In this document: positions 1-8,134 of the stretch, in pieces | Layout: each line of letters starts with the position of its first letter | How positions within the stretch are numbered: position 1 is the stretch's first letter | Assembly (NCBI GenBank): GCA_041397825.1 | Contig: JAWKVX010000004.1 | Location: forward strand, 248,001-312,000 | Reading direction: 5' to 3' | Origin: JANNSX01 sp041397825 | GTDB lineage: Bacteria; Pseudomonadota; Alphaproteobacteria; Rhizobiales; Hyphomicrobiaceae | DNA: 64,000 bases | Position numbers and translations under genes: made by a program | Notes under the pieces: model-generated | What the model saw: only the letters and a program-made list of their open reading frames with translations | Database searches by the model: none | Told to the model about the DNA's origin: nothing

Positions 1-1
1 C

Positions 2-550
2 ACCGATCGCTGGCTGCTGGGCGCCGGCTTCCTGGCCCAAGGCATCTCGGTCAACGAGACCGACCCGGAAAAGCTCGAGCAGACGAAGAACCTCCTGATC
101 GAAGCCAAGAAGACGCTCCTCGCCTTCGACGACACGACGTTTTACTCCAAGCTTGTCTCGGGTGAGGCGGTGATGGTCCAGGGCTGGGACGGGTGGTGCA
201 ACTACGGCATCGCCGAGAACAAGGACATCAAATACGTCGTGCCGAAAGAAGGCTCGGATCTCTGGGTCGATACGATGGTGGTCGTCGCCTCGTCTCATGA
301 CAAGGACGCGGCCCATGCCTTCATCAATTTCGTGCTGGAGGCCGACAACGGCAAATGGGTGGCCGAGAACATCCTCTACAAGGTGCCGAACAAGGCAGGC
401 ATGGACGCGCTCGACAAGAGCATGTTCGAAACCTACCCCAATCTCGGCATGGCGCCGGCCGATCTCATCAAGTACGAGCAGTTGCTCGATGTCGGCGCCA
501 CGCAGAAGGACTACACGCGCCTCGTCACCGAGATCACGGCGGCGCAATAG
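2..550 (+). CDS. potD: Polyamine-type ABC importer, periplasmic binding protein (C-terminal part only)
   Basis: This is the last 182 residues of an extracellular solute-binding protein of the PotD/PotF family; the start lies left of base 1. The frame is open from base 2 to a TAG at 550. The fold signature is the late PotD region: a segment reading VQGWDGWCNYG, then LWVDTMVVVASS, and a helix with HAFINFVLE, followed by the usual C-terminal helices. In the family this protein captures spermidine, putrescine or a related cation in the periplasm and delivers it to the membrane permeases. The two permeases and the ATPase follow directly (gap of 74 bases, then overlaps), so this is the first visible gene of a D-B-C-A operon. 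Ligand identity cannot be read from the fragment. Confidence 0.9.
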   Translation, partial: TDRWLLGAGFLAQGISVNETDPEKLEQTKNLLIEAKKTLLAFDDTTFYSKLVSGEAVMVQGWDGWCNYGIAENKDIKYVVPKEGSDLWVDTMVVVASSHDKDAAHAFINFVLEADNGKWVAENILYKVPNKAGMDALDKSMFETYPNLGMAPADLIKYEQLLDVGATQKDYTRLVTEITAAQ

Positions 551-624
551 CTCCTGATCGCAGAGTTCGTGTGTAGCCCGCTGCATCGGCGCGGGCTGCA
601 CATGCTCCTATCGAAGGCGGGTCC

Positions 625-1497
625 ATGACCGATCGCCAAACGCGCGTGCTGCTGGCACTGCCGGCCGTGGCATGGCTGGCCCTGTTGATGATCGTTCCCT
701 GCGTCATCCTCTTGGTGAACTCCTTCTTCGAGCGCGGCGTCTACGGAGGCATCGACTACGTCCTGACTTTCGAGAATTATGCCCGCGCCTTCGATCCGCT
801 TTTCCTCGGCATCTTCCTGTCGTCCGTGCGCATCGCCGCAACGGCCGGCATCGTGGCGGTGCTGATCGCCTATCCGGCGGCCTACGCCATCAGCCGCGCT
901 GCGCCCGAGCGGCAACCGGCCTATCTCTTCCTCGTCATGCTGCCGTTCTGGACGAACTATCTCGTGCGCACCTATGCCTGGATCGTCATGCTCAATTCGA
1001 AAGGGCCCGTCGTCGGGGCCGTGACGAGCGTGGGACTGCCGGAGCCGCCGCTCCTCTACAACGAGTTCGCGGTCGTGGTGGGGCTCGTCTACAACTATCT
1101 GCCCTTCGTCGTGCTCGCGATCTTCTCCGCGCTTGGCCGCGTCAACAAAGAGGTGCTCGAAGCCTCCGCCGATCTCGGCGCCACGGGGCTCGACACCTTT
1201 CGCCGCGTGCTTCTACCCCTGACCGTGCCGGGCATTGCCACCGGCTTCGTCTTCGTTTTCGTGCTGTCGATCGGCAATTTCGTGACGCCGGCGCTGCTGG
1301 GCGGCAAGCGCGTGCAGATGATCGGCACGCTCGTCTACGATCAGTTTCTCTCGGCTCGCGACTGGCCGTTCGGGTCGGCACTGGCCGCCGTGCTCATCGG
1401 CGTGATGCTGCTCCTGCTGTACCTCCAGGCGCTGGTCTCGCGTCGCATCGAGACCGGGGCCGAGCGGGCCGCGACGGTGGCGCCGGGCCATGCTTGA
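625..1497 (+). CDS. potB: Polyamine-type ABC importer permease, PotB-like
   Basis: Inner-membrane permease of 290 residues, normal for PotB. The first membrane helix (about residues 10-32) reads VAWLALLMIVPCVILL, and about six helices follow. The ABC-permease EAA loop is visible around residue 175 (EASADLGATGLDTF...LLP), where the cytoplasmic ATPase docks. An AAGGCGGG stretch precedes the ATG. The stop overlaps the start of the next permease by 8 bases, which points to translational coupling. PotB and PotC normally form a heterodimeric channel. The substrate is assigned from family resemblance only; polyamine, putrescine and some opine importers look alike. Confidence 0.9.
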   Translation: MTDRQTRVLLALPAVAWLALLMIVPCVILLVNSFFERGVYGGIDYVLTFENYARAFDPLFLGIFLSSVRIAATAGIVAVLIAYPAAYAISRAAPERQPAYLFLVMLPFWTNYLVRTYAWIVMLNSKGPVVGAVTSVGLPEPPLLYNEFAVVVGLVYNYLPFVVLAIFSALGRVNKEVLEASADLGATGLDTFRRVLLPLTVPGIATGFVFVFVLSIGNFVTPALLGGKRVQMIGTLVYDQFLSARDWPFGSALAAVLIGVMLLLLYLQALVSRRIETGAERAATVAPGHA

Positions 1498-2278
1498 GGG
1501 GGTGCGAGCACGCCTGCGCAGGTCGGTCTGGACAGACTGGCATCTCGGTGCCGTGCTGGTCTTCCTCTACGTGCCGATCCTGTTCCTGATTGCCCTCTCC
1601 TTCAACCGGTCGGGCCTGCCGACCGCCTGGACCGGTTTCACGCTTGACTGGTACGGCTCGCTCCTCGGCAACTGGGAGATCGGCCGCGCGCTCATCAATA
1701 CGATGATCGTCGCCGTGGCGACCACCGCCATCTCGACGGTTATCGGCACCATGGTCGGATTGGCGCTGATGGGGGTCAGACCGCCTGCCTGGCTCGAGGC
1801 GCTGCTGTTCGCGCCCATGATCATCCCGGATATCGTCCTCGCCATAGCGCTCGCATCCTTCTATCACCTCGTCGGCATGACGCTCGGGCTTCACTCGATC
1901 GTGCTCTCCCATGTCGTCTTCGACATAGCCTTCGTTGCTGCGGTGGTGCGGACCAGACTGGCGCATTTCGATCGCTCGATCATCGAGGCCTCGATCGATC
2001 TCGGCGCCTCGGAGTGGACGACGTTCCGGCGCGTCACGCTGCCGGTCATTCTGCCGGGCGTGGTGGCGGCGGCTCTCCTTGCCTTCACACTCTCCATCGA
2101 CGAGTTCATCATCGCCTATTTCACGGCCGGTGCCGGCGCCTCGACGACGACGCTGCCGATGCGCATCTTCTCCATGGTCCGGTTCGGCGTGACGCCCGAC
2201 ATCAACGCCATGGCGACGATCCTCGTCATCGTGAGCTTCGTCATCGTGCTGGCGTCGCAGCGCCTGGAGCGGAGGTGA
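1490..2278 (+). CDS. potC: Polyamine-type ABC importer permease, PotC-like
   Basis: Second permease of the importer, 262 residues, with the usual PotC length and helix pattern. The N-terminal helix reads VLVFLYVPILFLIALSF and the EAA loop reads EASIDLGASEWTTF...LPVILPG near residues 168-195. The ATG sits inside the end of the preceding permease gene (8-base overlap), and the ATPase gene begins 4 bases after the stop, so all are read from one message. It would pair with the PotB-like partner to form the translocation pore. PotI is the main alternative name; the two cannot be separated without a tree. Confidence 0.9.
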   Translation: MLEGVRARLRRSVWTDWHLGAVLVFLYVPILFLIALSFNRSGLPTAWTGFTLDWYGSLLGNWEIGRALINTMIVAVATTAISTVIGTMVGLALMGVRPPAWLEALLFAPMIIPDIVLAIALASFYHLVGMTLGLHSIVLSHVVFDIAFVAAVVRTRLAHFDRSIIEASIDLGASEWTTFRRVTLPVILPGVVAAALLAFTLSIDEFIIAYFTAGAGASTTTLPMRIFSMVRFGVTPDINAMATILVIVSFVIVLASQRLERR

Positions 2279-2282
2279 GGTC

Positions 2283-3374
2283 ATGACGGCGGCGCTCGAG
2301 GGACGGGGGCTACGGCGGCAATTCGGTCCGGTGACGGCGGTCGACGGTGTCGATCTCGAGATCATGCCCGGGGAATTCTTCGCACTGCTCGGGCCGTCGG
2401 GATGCGGGAAGACGACGCTTCTGCGGATCTTTGCGGGCTTCGAGACGCCCGATCAGGGGAGCGTTCTCGTCAACGGCGCGGACGTGACGGCGTTGAAGCC
2501 GAACCGCCGGCCGCTCAACATGATGTTCCAGTCCTATGCGCTGTTCCCTCACATGACGGTCTGGCGCAATGTCACCTATGGTCTCGAAATGGAGCGGCTG
2601 GAAGAGGCCGAGATCAGGAAACGGGCCGGCGAGACGCTGGAGGTCACCGGGCTGACGGACCTCGAGGATCGCAAGCCGCACGAGCTCTCCGGCGGCCAAC
2701 GGCAGCGTGTTGCACTGGCCCGTGCGCTCGTCAAGCGACCGAAGGTTTTGTTGCTCGACGAGCCCTTGTCGGCGCTCGACCGGGGCCTGCGCGAGCAGAT
2801 GCAGGTCGAGCTCAAGCGTGCGCAAAAAGAAGCCGGCATCGCCTTCGTGGTCGTGACCCACGATCAGGAGGAGGCGCTCGGCCTCGCCGACCGCGTCGCC
2901 GTCATGCAAGGCGGCCGCATCCGGCAGATCGGTACGCCTCGGGAGGTCTACGACGCACCCGAGGACGAGTTCGTTGCCGGCTTCGTCGGCAGCAACAATA
3001 TCTTGCCCGTCGCTGTGCTCTCAATGGAAATGCGGACGCGCCTCGCTCGGACATTGGGCCCGATCGAGAGCGACCGCCAGATTGCCATCCGGCCCGAGCG
3101 GCTCGCGTTGGTCACGACCCAGCCCGGCGCCGACACGCTCTATCTCAAGATCAAGATCCTCGAGACCGTCTATCATGGCGCCGATCTCATCGTCGCTGGC
3201 GAGGCGGGCGACACGAGGCGACCCTTGACCGTTCGACTTTCGGCGGGAGCTGCCGACCGGATCCAGCCCAAACGGGGGGACGACCTCTATGCCGTCGTCG
3301 AGCCGATCCATGTCAGGGTGCTCGCGCCGGACGCCACGGGTGCAGGCGCTCTAGGGCGGGATGTCGCAAAGTGA
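2283..3374 (+). CDS. potA: Polyamine-type ABC importer ATPase, PotA-like
   Basis: Cytoplasmic ATPase of 363 residues that powers the importer. All nucleotide-binding motifs are present in order: Walker A GPSGCGKTT (about residue 39), Q-loop in MFQSYALFPHM (about 82), signature LSGGQRQR (about 136), Walker B VLLLDEPLSALD (about 157) and the switch histidine in VVTHDQEEA (about 193). A C-terminal TOBE-type regulatory region covers about residues 275-350. A GGAGGTGAGG ribosome site lies just before the ATG, inside the end of the permease gene. It is the last gene of the operon; the next gene starts 300 bases on. PotG-type ATPases are the closest alternative. Confidence 0.92.
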   Translation: MTAALEGRGLRRQFGPVTAVDGVDLEIMPGEFFALLGPSGCGKTTLLRIFAGFETPDQGSVLVNGADVTALKPNRRPLNMMFQSYALFPHMTVWRNVTYGLEMERLEEAEIRKRAGETLEVTGLTDLEDRKPHELSGGQRQRVALARALVKRPKVLLLDEPLSALDRGLREQMQVELKRAQKEAGIAFVVVTHDQEEALGLADRVAVMQGGRIRQIGTPREVYDAPEDEFVAGFVGSNNILPVAVLSMEMRTRLARTLGPIESDRQIAIRPERLALVTTQPGADTLYLKIKILETVYHGADLIVAGEAGDTRRPLTVRLSAGAADRIQPKRGDDLYAVVEPIHVRVLAPDATGAGALGRDVAK

Positions 3375-3675
3375 GGCCCCAGGCACCACCCACAAGCGAT
3401 TTGCCGTGACAACGCGTAACCAAACGGCAAGGCTCGACGATGTTGCTCTGGGGCCCTTGATACTCTACGCTTACTCGTACACCACAGTGCTCTCTGAGCA
3501 CGGAAGAATACTACCAGGGACTTTCGGTCTTGTCATCGCTTTCCACATGCAACCATTCCCCCTGTGGATTATTCCCTCGGCAGGGAAAATTTCTCGGGCG
3601 CATGGCCTGAATCGACCTCCTGTCACGACGCCGCGGCGACCTTAGTCCTTCCTCCGACTGCCGATCGTATCAGCC
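3375..3675 (+). other. Intergenic stretch without a supported gene
   Basis: About 300 bases between the polyamine ATPase and the next gene. Base composition is visibly less GC-rich than the flanks. A reading frame opens here (ATG at 3361), but it has no recognisable family, no good ribosome site and unlikely composition, so I do not call it. A promoter for the downstream gene is expected here, but no convincing -35/-10 pair was found. Confidence 0.5.
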
Positions 3676-4146
3676 ATGCTGTACTTCGCCTACGGATCCA
3701 ACATGTCGCCGACGCAGATGCGGGCCCGCTGCCCGGGCGCCAGACCTGCCGGCGTCGGCGAGCTCGTCGGCTGGCGTTTCATGATCACCACGCGCGGCAC
3801 GGCGAACATTCGTCCTGAGCCGAATGCGCGCCTCTACGGGACACTTTGGAAGTGTCAGCCGCGTCACCTGGCGATGCTCGACCGCTACGAGGCCGTTCGA
3901 CACCGCCTCTACCGGCGGCGAACGGTCATCGTGCAATGCGACAACGGCACTGTGCGGCATGCGTTGGCCTATGTCTCGAGCCTGCATCACGAGGGTGTTG
4001 CACGAATTGAGTACCTGACGACGGCCGTGCTTCCCGGCGCGCGCGCTTTCCGTCTGCCGGAGACTTACGTCGAGGAGATCGAGAGCTGGCTGCCGCCCAC
4101 CAGTGTCGGCGTCGCCAAGCCGCGCTACCGCGGACGGCGGCATTGA
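3676..4146 (+). CDS. Gamma-glutamylcyclotransferase-like (AIG2/GGCT fold) protein
   Basis: A 156-residue single-domain protein that starts with the hallmark YFAYGSNM of the gamma-glutamylcyclotransferase/AIG2 family, where the YGSN loop binds the substrate's carboxylate. The presumed catalytic glutamate is in LDRYEAV (about residue 75), as in GGCT enzymes. Characterised relatives release 5-oxoproline from gamma-glutamyl amino acids or gamma-glutamylamines, in the cytoplasm; which substrate is used here cannot be told. The gene stands alone, 300 bases after the polyamine importer and 154 bases before the next gene. A link to gamma-glutamyl-polyamine turnover is tempting given the neighbouring importer, but rests only on position. 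Confidence 0.8.
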   Translation: MLYFAYGSNMSPTQMRARCPGARPAGVGELVGWRFMITTRGTANIRPEPNARLYGTLWKCQPRHLAMLDRYEAVRHRLYRRRTVIVQCDNGTVRHALAYVSSLHHEGVARIEYLTTAVLPGARAFRLPETYVEEIESWLPPTSVGVAKPRYRGRRH

Positions 4147-4300
4147 TCATGACTGTGGCCGATGGGCCATAGTCCGACGCCCGTCGCGGATTGACAGCGC
4201 CGATGATCCAAACGTAGACCCCACCCATGGAGGGCGCGGGGTCGGGCAGCCGTTCAGTGCCCGTCGCCTCCTTGGGCTTGGGTCTCTTTGGAGGTGACAC

Positions 4301-4741
4301 ATGAATTTGCTCTTCTCATTTGCCGGCCGGATCGGGCGCGGCAAGTTCTGGCTCGGCGTGCTGGCCCAGATCCTTCTCGGCATCGTTGCCATGGCGTTGA
4401 TCTTCATGCTGGTGCCGATGGACAGCATGTTGGTCGTGGGACCAGACGGCCAGCCGGTTCTCGATGCGCTGGGCCAACCTCAGATCGACTACGCGAACCC
4501 AGCCATGATGCCGGCCTACATCATCTATGGCATCACGATACTGTTGAGCCTGTGGTGGTACTTCGCCATCTCCGTGAAGCGCATGCACGATCGCGGCCGA
4601 TCGGGATGGTGGGTGCTGCTGATGTTTCTCTTATCGTTCGTTCTCATCGGATCGATCTGGTGGCTGGTCGATCTCGGTATTCTCGAGGGCGAGGAAGGAC
4701 CCAACAAATGGGGTCCCAATCCGGTGCCGCAATCGGACTGA
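4301..4741 (+). CDS. DUF805 family inner-membrane protein
   Basis: A 146-residue membrane protein with the DUF805 opening (FSFAGRIGRGKFWLGVLAQ) and the family's central motif KRMHDRGRSGWW about two-thirds along. Three to four membrane helices are apparent (about residues 17-40, 66-86, 103-128). A GGAGGTGAC ribosome site precedes the ATG. DUF805 proteins are common small bacterial inner-membrane proteins of unknown function (YhaH/YhaI-like). It appears to be a single-gene unit, because a strong hairpin terminator follows 30 bases after the stop. An extra hydrophilic loop near residues 45-60 contains a short VGPDGQPVLDALGQP segment. Confidence 0.85.
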   Translation: MNLLFSFAGRIGRGKFWLGVLAQILLGIVAMALIFMLVPMDSMLVVGPDGQPVLDALGQPQIDYANPAMMPAYIIYGITILLSLWWYFAISVKRMHDRGRSGWWVLLMFLLSFVLIGSIWWLVDLGILEGEEGPNKWGPNPVPQSD

Positions 4742-4770
4742 CGGCCGGTCCTCACTGACAAGGCAATGCG

Positions 4771-4803
4771 AGCGCCGCGATCCCTCGCGGCGCTCCTTTC
4801 ATT
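4771..4803 (+). terminator. Rho-independent terminator after the DUF805 gene
   Basis: A perfect 10-bp stem AGCGCCGCGA / TCGCGGCGCT with a TCCC loop (4771-4794) is followed by CCTTTCATT. It lies 30 bases after the DUF805 stop and just before the 3' end of the convergent bactofilin gene, so it separates the two transcripts. Confidence 0.8.
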
Positions 4804-4834
4804 CAGGCCGGGTAGCGAGGCGGTGGCGTCGCCG

Positions 4835-5374
4835 TCAGCTCGTCTGGGCGTCGCCGTAAAGCCCACTGCGGCCGGTGCCGGTGCCGTTTGTCAAAAGGCC
4901 GACCGAATCCGGTTTCGGCGCGGTGCCGATCGGATCCTCGGTGCGACGTGACTTGCCTTCGAAGAAGGCACCCTGCTCGATCGCGAGCATCCGGTGGAAC
5001 ACGTCGCCTTCGACATGCGAGGCCGACTGCAGCGTCACGCGATTGCCCCGCACCGAGCCCTCGACCCGGCCGCGGATGACGACGTCCTCGGCGACGACAT
5101 TGCCCTGGATTCGCGCGGTGTCGCCGACCAGCAACGAGGCGCACTGGATGTCGCCCTGGATCTCGCCTTCGATGGTGACCTCGCCATTCGATTGCAGGCT
5201 TCCCGTGATCACCAGATCGGCACCGATGACGGACGCTGACATCTTCTCATACCCTCTCGTTGCGGGAGCTGGTGTCCAAGAGTTGCCGGATGATGGCGAC
5301 TGGCCCGCTGGGACCAGGCTCTGCTTGGGCTGATCGATGACCGGCGCCGGTCGATCGGGCTTCTTCGTGAACAT
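4835..5374 (-). CDS. Bactofilin (polymer-forming cytoskeletal protein)
   Basis: A 179-residue protein with the bactofilin (DUF583) core of repeated short beta-helix turns, for example VIGADLVITGSLQSNGEV, IEGEIQGDIQ, VEGSVRGNRV and SHVEGDVFHRM over about residues 55-140, with disordered proline-rich and polar tails at both ends, as is typical. Bactofilins polymerise without nucleotide into filaments that scaffold cell-wall enzymes or mark cell poles. I chose the ATG at 5374 (MFTKKPDRPAP) because a GAGAGGTGGAG ribosome site lies directly upstream; the frame stays open for 44 more codons without a better start. Bactofilins often sit next to M23 peptidases, but none is adjacent here. Confidence 0.88.
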   Translation of the reverse strand: MFTKKPDRPAPVIDQPKQSLVPAGQSPSSGNSWTPAPATRGYEKMSASVIGADLVITGSLQSNGEVTIEGEIQGDIQCASLLVGDTARIQGNVVAEDVVIRGRVEGSVRGNRVTLQSASHVEGDVFHRMLAIEQGAFFEGKSRRTEDPIGTAPKPDSVGLLTNGTGTGRSGLYGDAQTS

Positions 5375-5824
5375 CGGAACTCCACCTCTCCACTCGCACC
5401 AAAACTTCAGACAGCCGAATCCCGCCGCCAAGCGGGAGGAAAGACGGCCGCTCATCTCTCGTTGGCCCTGCCATGGCGCTCGCCCCCGCCGCCGGCCCCC
5501 CAACATCTCCCCGACAATCTAAGCGTGACAGGACCGTGGGGGTCAAGGCAGAAGAGGCCCGTCTCTGCCTCCCAAAGACCACCCCGATGGTGGTCGAAGC
5601 GGGCCAACGGCGTCGAGCGAGCGAGGGCATCGACAGGGACACGAGATGAGTCAATAGCTTAGAGTGGCATGCCCGCCGGCCGGTCGCCGCCTGGGAGTGC
5701 GCGAAAACCGAACCCGCTCCCGACCCTCACACTGGACATCGATCATGTCGCAAGCGTGACGAATATTGCCGCGGCGGTGTGAACGCCCGATAACAGGCTA
5801 TCGGCTCGATCGGAGGGGGAGCGC
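5375..5824. other. Divergent intergenic region, bactofilin / ProC-like
   Basis: About 450 bases between two divergently transcribed genes, so promoters for both must lie here. I see no tRNA, repeat or family-supported reading frame. The minus-strand frame over 5247-5654 is arginine/serine-rich and overlaps the bactofilin start, so it was not called. A GGAGGGGG ribosome site for the downstream gene ends the region. Confidence 0.5.
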
Positions 5825-6586
5825 GTGCAGACACTCGGCGTCATCGGCACTGGTCATCTGGCGACCTATTTTGTTGCCGCGCTCCGGCGCGGCGGCTTTA
5901 CCGGAGAGATCGTTCTGTCGCCGCGCAATGCGGCGCGCGCGAAAATCCTGGCGGAGCAACGGAAGTGCCGGATCGCCTCGTCGAACGCCGATGTCTTGGA
6001 GCGCTCCGAGGTCGTGCTTTTGAGCGTCCGGCCGCATGATGCCCGGACGGCCGTCGCCGGGCTCCACTGGCGCGCCGAGCATGTGGTCCTCTCGGCAATG
6101 GCTGGTATCGGGCTTGCCGAGCTTCGCGAGATGCTCCCGGGCGCGGGGGCGATCCATATGATCATGCCGCTGAGCTACCTCGAGGTGGCGCCGGGTCCCT
6201 TTCCGCTCTGCCCGCCCTCGGCGGCACTGATGGGCTTGTTGAGCCACGCGGGGCAAGTCGTTCCCATCGCCGACGAGAAGGCTTACGAGGCCTCGCTGAT
6301 CGCCTCCTGCGCCTCGACCTGGATCTACGATCTGGCCGAGGTCATGGCGACGGAGCTCGGACGCTACGGGCTAGAGCCTGGCGCGGCGCGGACGCTGGCC
6401 CTCGGCGGCATCGCCGGCTCGGCCGCCTACGCGAGTGCAAGACCCGAGGAAGGTCTCGCCGACATCTCCCGCAGCATCGCGACGGAGGGCACCTACACGA
6501 AGCTCGGCCTTGACCTCATGAAGTCTCGAGGTTTCGATCAACCGTGGCGGGAGGCTATGGCGGCCATCGCCGCCAAGCTCGACTGA
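5825..6586 (+). CDS. Pyrroline-5-carboxylate reductase-like oxidoreductase
   Basis: A 253-residue NAD(P)-dependent reductase of the ProC family. The N-terminal Rossmann fold begins LGVIGTGHLATYFVAAL (GxGxxA type), and the second conserved region LLSVRPHDARTAV is followed by VLSAMAGIGLAEL. The C-terminal dimerisation domain retains GLEPGAARTLALGGIAGSAAY, related to the usual TLxGSA-type segment. Start is GTG, with GGAGGGGG 8 bases upstream. Classic ProC makes L-proline from pyrroline-5-carboxylate. Several typical ProC residues differ (for example MIMPLSYLEVAPG in place of the usual MPNTPxxVGxG), so this is probably a paralogue acting on a related imine or cyclic amino acid rather than housekeeping ProC. 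Confidence 0.75.
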   Translation: MQTLGVIGTGHLATYFVAALRRGGFTGEIVLSPRNAARAKILAEQRKCRIASSNADVLERSEVVLLSVRPHDARTAVAGLHWRAEHVVLSAMAGIGLAELREMLPGAGAIHMIMPLSYLEVAPGPFPLCPPSAALMGLLSHAGQVVPIADEKAYEASLIASCASTWIYDLAEVMATELGRYGLEPGAARTLALGGIAGSAAYASARPEEGLADISRSIATEGTYTKLGLDLMKSRGFDQPWREAMAAIAAKLD

Positions 6587-6601
6587 GCACTTGGCGACCG
6601 A

Positions 6602-7414
6602 TCAGTGGCCAAGGGCGGCGAGTGGCCGGTAGAATCCGGGCGTCAGACCTGCCTCGGCACGTGCGCGATCGTTGAACGGCGGTTTGACGGGTCCCCGGAA
6701 ATGCGTGCGGACGAGGGCGTGAAAGGTCGGCTCGGGCTCGCGGCCCTCGCGCTCGCAGAGAAAGCGGAACCATTTGAGTCCGAAGGCCACGTGACGCTTT
6801 TCGTCCCGGTAGATGATCTCGAGGATGCGGGCAGTCGCGGCATCGCCCAGGCCATGGGCCTTCTCGATCATGGCCGGTCCGACATCGAGGCCGCGGGCCT
6901 CGAGGACGAGCGGGACGACCGCGACACGGGCGAGGAGGCTCGCGCCGGTCGCCTGCGCCGCCTGCCAGAGACCGTCATGGACTGGCAACGAGCCATAGCG
7001 CGCGCCGAGCGCATCGAGACGGCCGGCCAGCAGCTCGAAGTGCTTTGCCTCTTCGACCCCGACTCGAACCCAGTCATCGAAAAAAGCATGCGGCACCGGC
7101 ACCGCGGCGAAGCGCCCGATCAAGTCCCAGGTCATGTCGATCGCCGAGAGTTCGATGTGCGCCAGCGCGTGGAGATGAGCGATCCGGCCCTTGTCGCCGC
7201 CGAGCGAGCGCCGCGGCATCTCGCGCGGGGCGAGCAGGCGAAGTCCCTCGGGCCGTCCCGGCCTCTCCGGCATCCGCTCCGGCGAGGAGCGCTTGACGAG
7301 CGCTAGCCGTCGGCGGTGCCAGAGTTGTGCTGCCTGCTTGGCGAGTGCGGTCTTCTCGTCGAGGTCGGTAGCGCAGACGATCGCGCGGGCATGATCGGCG
7401 AGCGTCTGGCTCAT
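6602..7414 (-). CDS. DUF455 family ferritin-like protein
   Basis: A 270-residue protein of the DUF455 family, predicted to form a ferritin-like four-helix bundle. Candidate di-metal ligands are seen in order: the HLHALAHIELSAID helix (Glu plus His), VGVEEAKHFELLAGRL (E-x-x-H) and IYRDEKRHVAFGLKWF (E-x-x-H), the spacing expected of a di-iron site. Function is unknown in the family; some relatives resemble tRNA-modifying MiaE-type hydroxylases. Its ATG overlaps the stop of the upstream peroxiredoxin gene by 4 bases (ATGA), so the two are translationally coupled. That pairing recurs in Hyphomicrobiales, as I recall. Confidence 0.8.
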   Translation of the reverse strand: MSQTLADHARAIVCATDLDEKTALAKQAAQLWHRRRLALVKRSSPERMPERPGRPEGLRLLAPREMPRRSLGGDKGRIAHLHALAHIELSAIDMTWDLIGRFAAVPVPHAFFDDWVRVGVEEAKHFELLAGRLDALGARYGSLPVHDGLWQAAQATGASLLARVAVVPLVLEARGLDVGPAMIEKAHGLGDAATARILEIIYRDEKRHVAFGLKWFRFLCEREGREPEPTFHALVRTHFRGPVKPPFNDRARAEAGLTPGFYRPLAALGH

Positions 7415-7875
7415 AGGGCCTTGACCGCCTCCAGCACCTTCTCCGCATGGCCCTGGACCTTGACCCGGCGCCAGACCTTGGCGATCAGACCGGCCTTGTC
7501 GACGAGCACCGTCGTCCGCTCGATGCCCATGTAGGTCTTGCCGTAGTTCTTCTTCTCCACCCAGACGCCATAGGCCATGGCGACGGCTTTGTCCTCGTCG
7601 GCGGCCAATCGGATGCCGAGGTCGTGCTTGTCACGGAATTTGCAGTGATCGGCCACCGAATCAGGCGAGATTCCGATGATCGTGGCCCCGGCCCTTGCGA
7701 ATTCGGCCGCCAGTCGGGTGAAATCGATGGCCTCGACAGTACAGCCGGGCGTGTCGTCTTTCGGGTAGAAATAGACGACCGCGGGACGGCCCTTGAGCCT
7801 GGAGAGCTGGATGTTCTTGCCATTGTCGGCTGGCAAATCGAAATCGGGCGCCGGCTGGCCTGCGGTGAGGGGCAT
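7411..7875 (-). CDS. bcp: Bcp-type peroxiredoxin (thioredoxin-dependent thiol peroxidase)
   Basis: A 154-residue AhpC/TSA-family peroxidase. The peroxidatic cysteine lies in the family motif YPKDDTPGCTVEA (about residue 47), and the catalytic arginine region GIERTTVLVDK is present. The classic BCP motif has a second (resolving) cysteine five residues later (PGCTxEAC); here that position is isoleucine (PGCTVEAID), so the enzyme is probably a 1-Cys or atypical type. I chose the ATG at 7875 (MPLTAGQPAPDF) because an AAGAAAGG ribosome site precedes it; 25 further upstream codons are open but unlike the family. It leads a two-gene unit with the DUF455 gene and would reduce peroxides in the cytoplasm. 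Confidence 0.88.
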   Translation of the reverse strand: MPLTAGQPAPDFDLPADNGKNIQLSRLKGRPAVVYFYPKDDTPGCTVEAIDFTRLAAEFARAGATIIGISPDSVADHCKFRDKHDLGIRLAADEDKAVAMAYGVWVEKKNYGKTYMGIERTTVLVDKAGLIAKVWRRVKVQGHAEKVLEAVKAL

Positions 7876-8134
7876 GGTTTCGCCTTTCTTTGGTCTTTTT
7901 TGTTGCACTTCGTCAGTCAGTTGGGCGGGTTGACCGGGGCAACGGGACAAAAACTGTTCCGGGGAGCGGCCGAGGTCAATCCCTACTCATCGTCAATGTC
8001 ACGCCCTCGGGCGTGGTGGGTATAAGATGCGAGGCTGCCCGGGCGCCGGCCGTCGGAGCCAGCGAGGGGGGGCATAGACTGGTCGTGCGGGAGATGACGC
8101 CGTTGCGGCAATGCTTGGCATTGGGATTTGAGGC

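Noticed and set aside
1394..2365. Long minus-strand frame opposite the polyamine permeases
   Set aside because: It is rich in Arg, His, Asp and Gly, as expected of an antisense frame in high-GC DNA, and overlaps three well-supported genes.
3361..3645. A 94-codon frame overlapping the end of the polyamine ATPase gene
   Set aside because: No ribosome site, no family resemblance and inconsistent composition; treated as intergenic.
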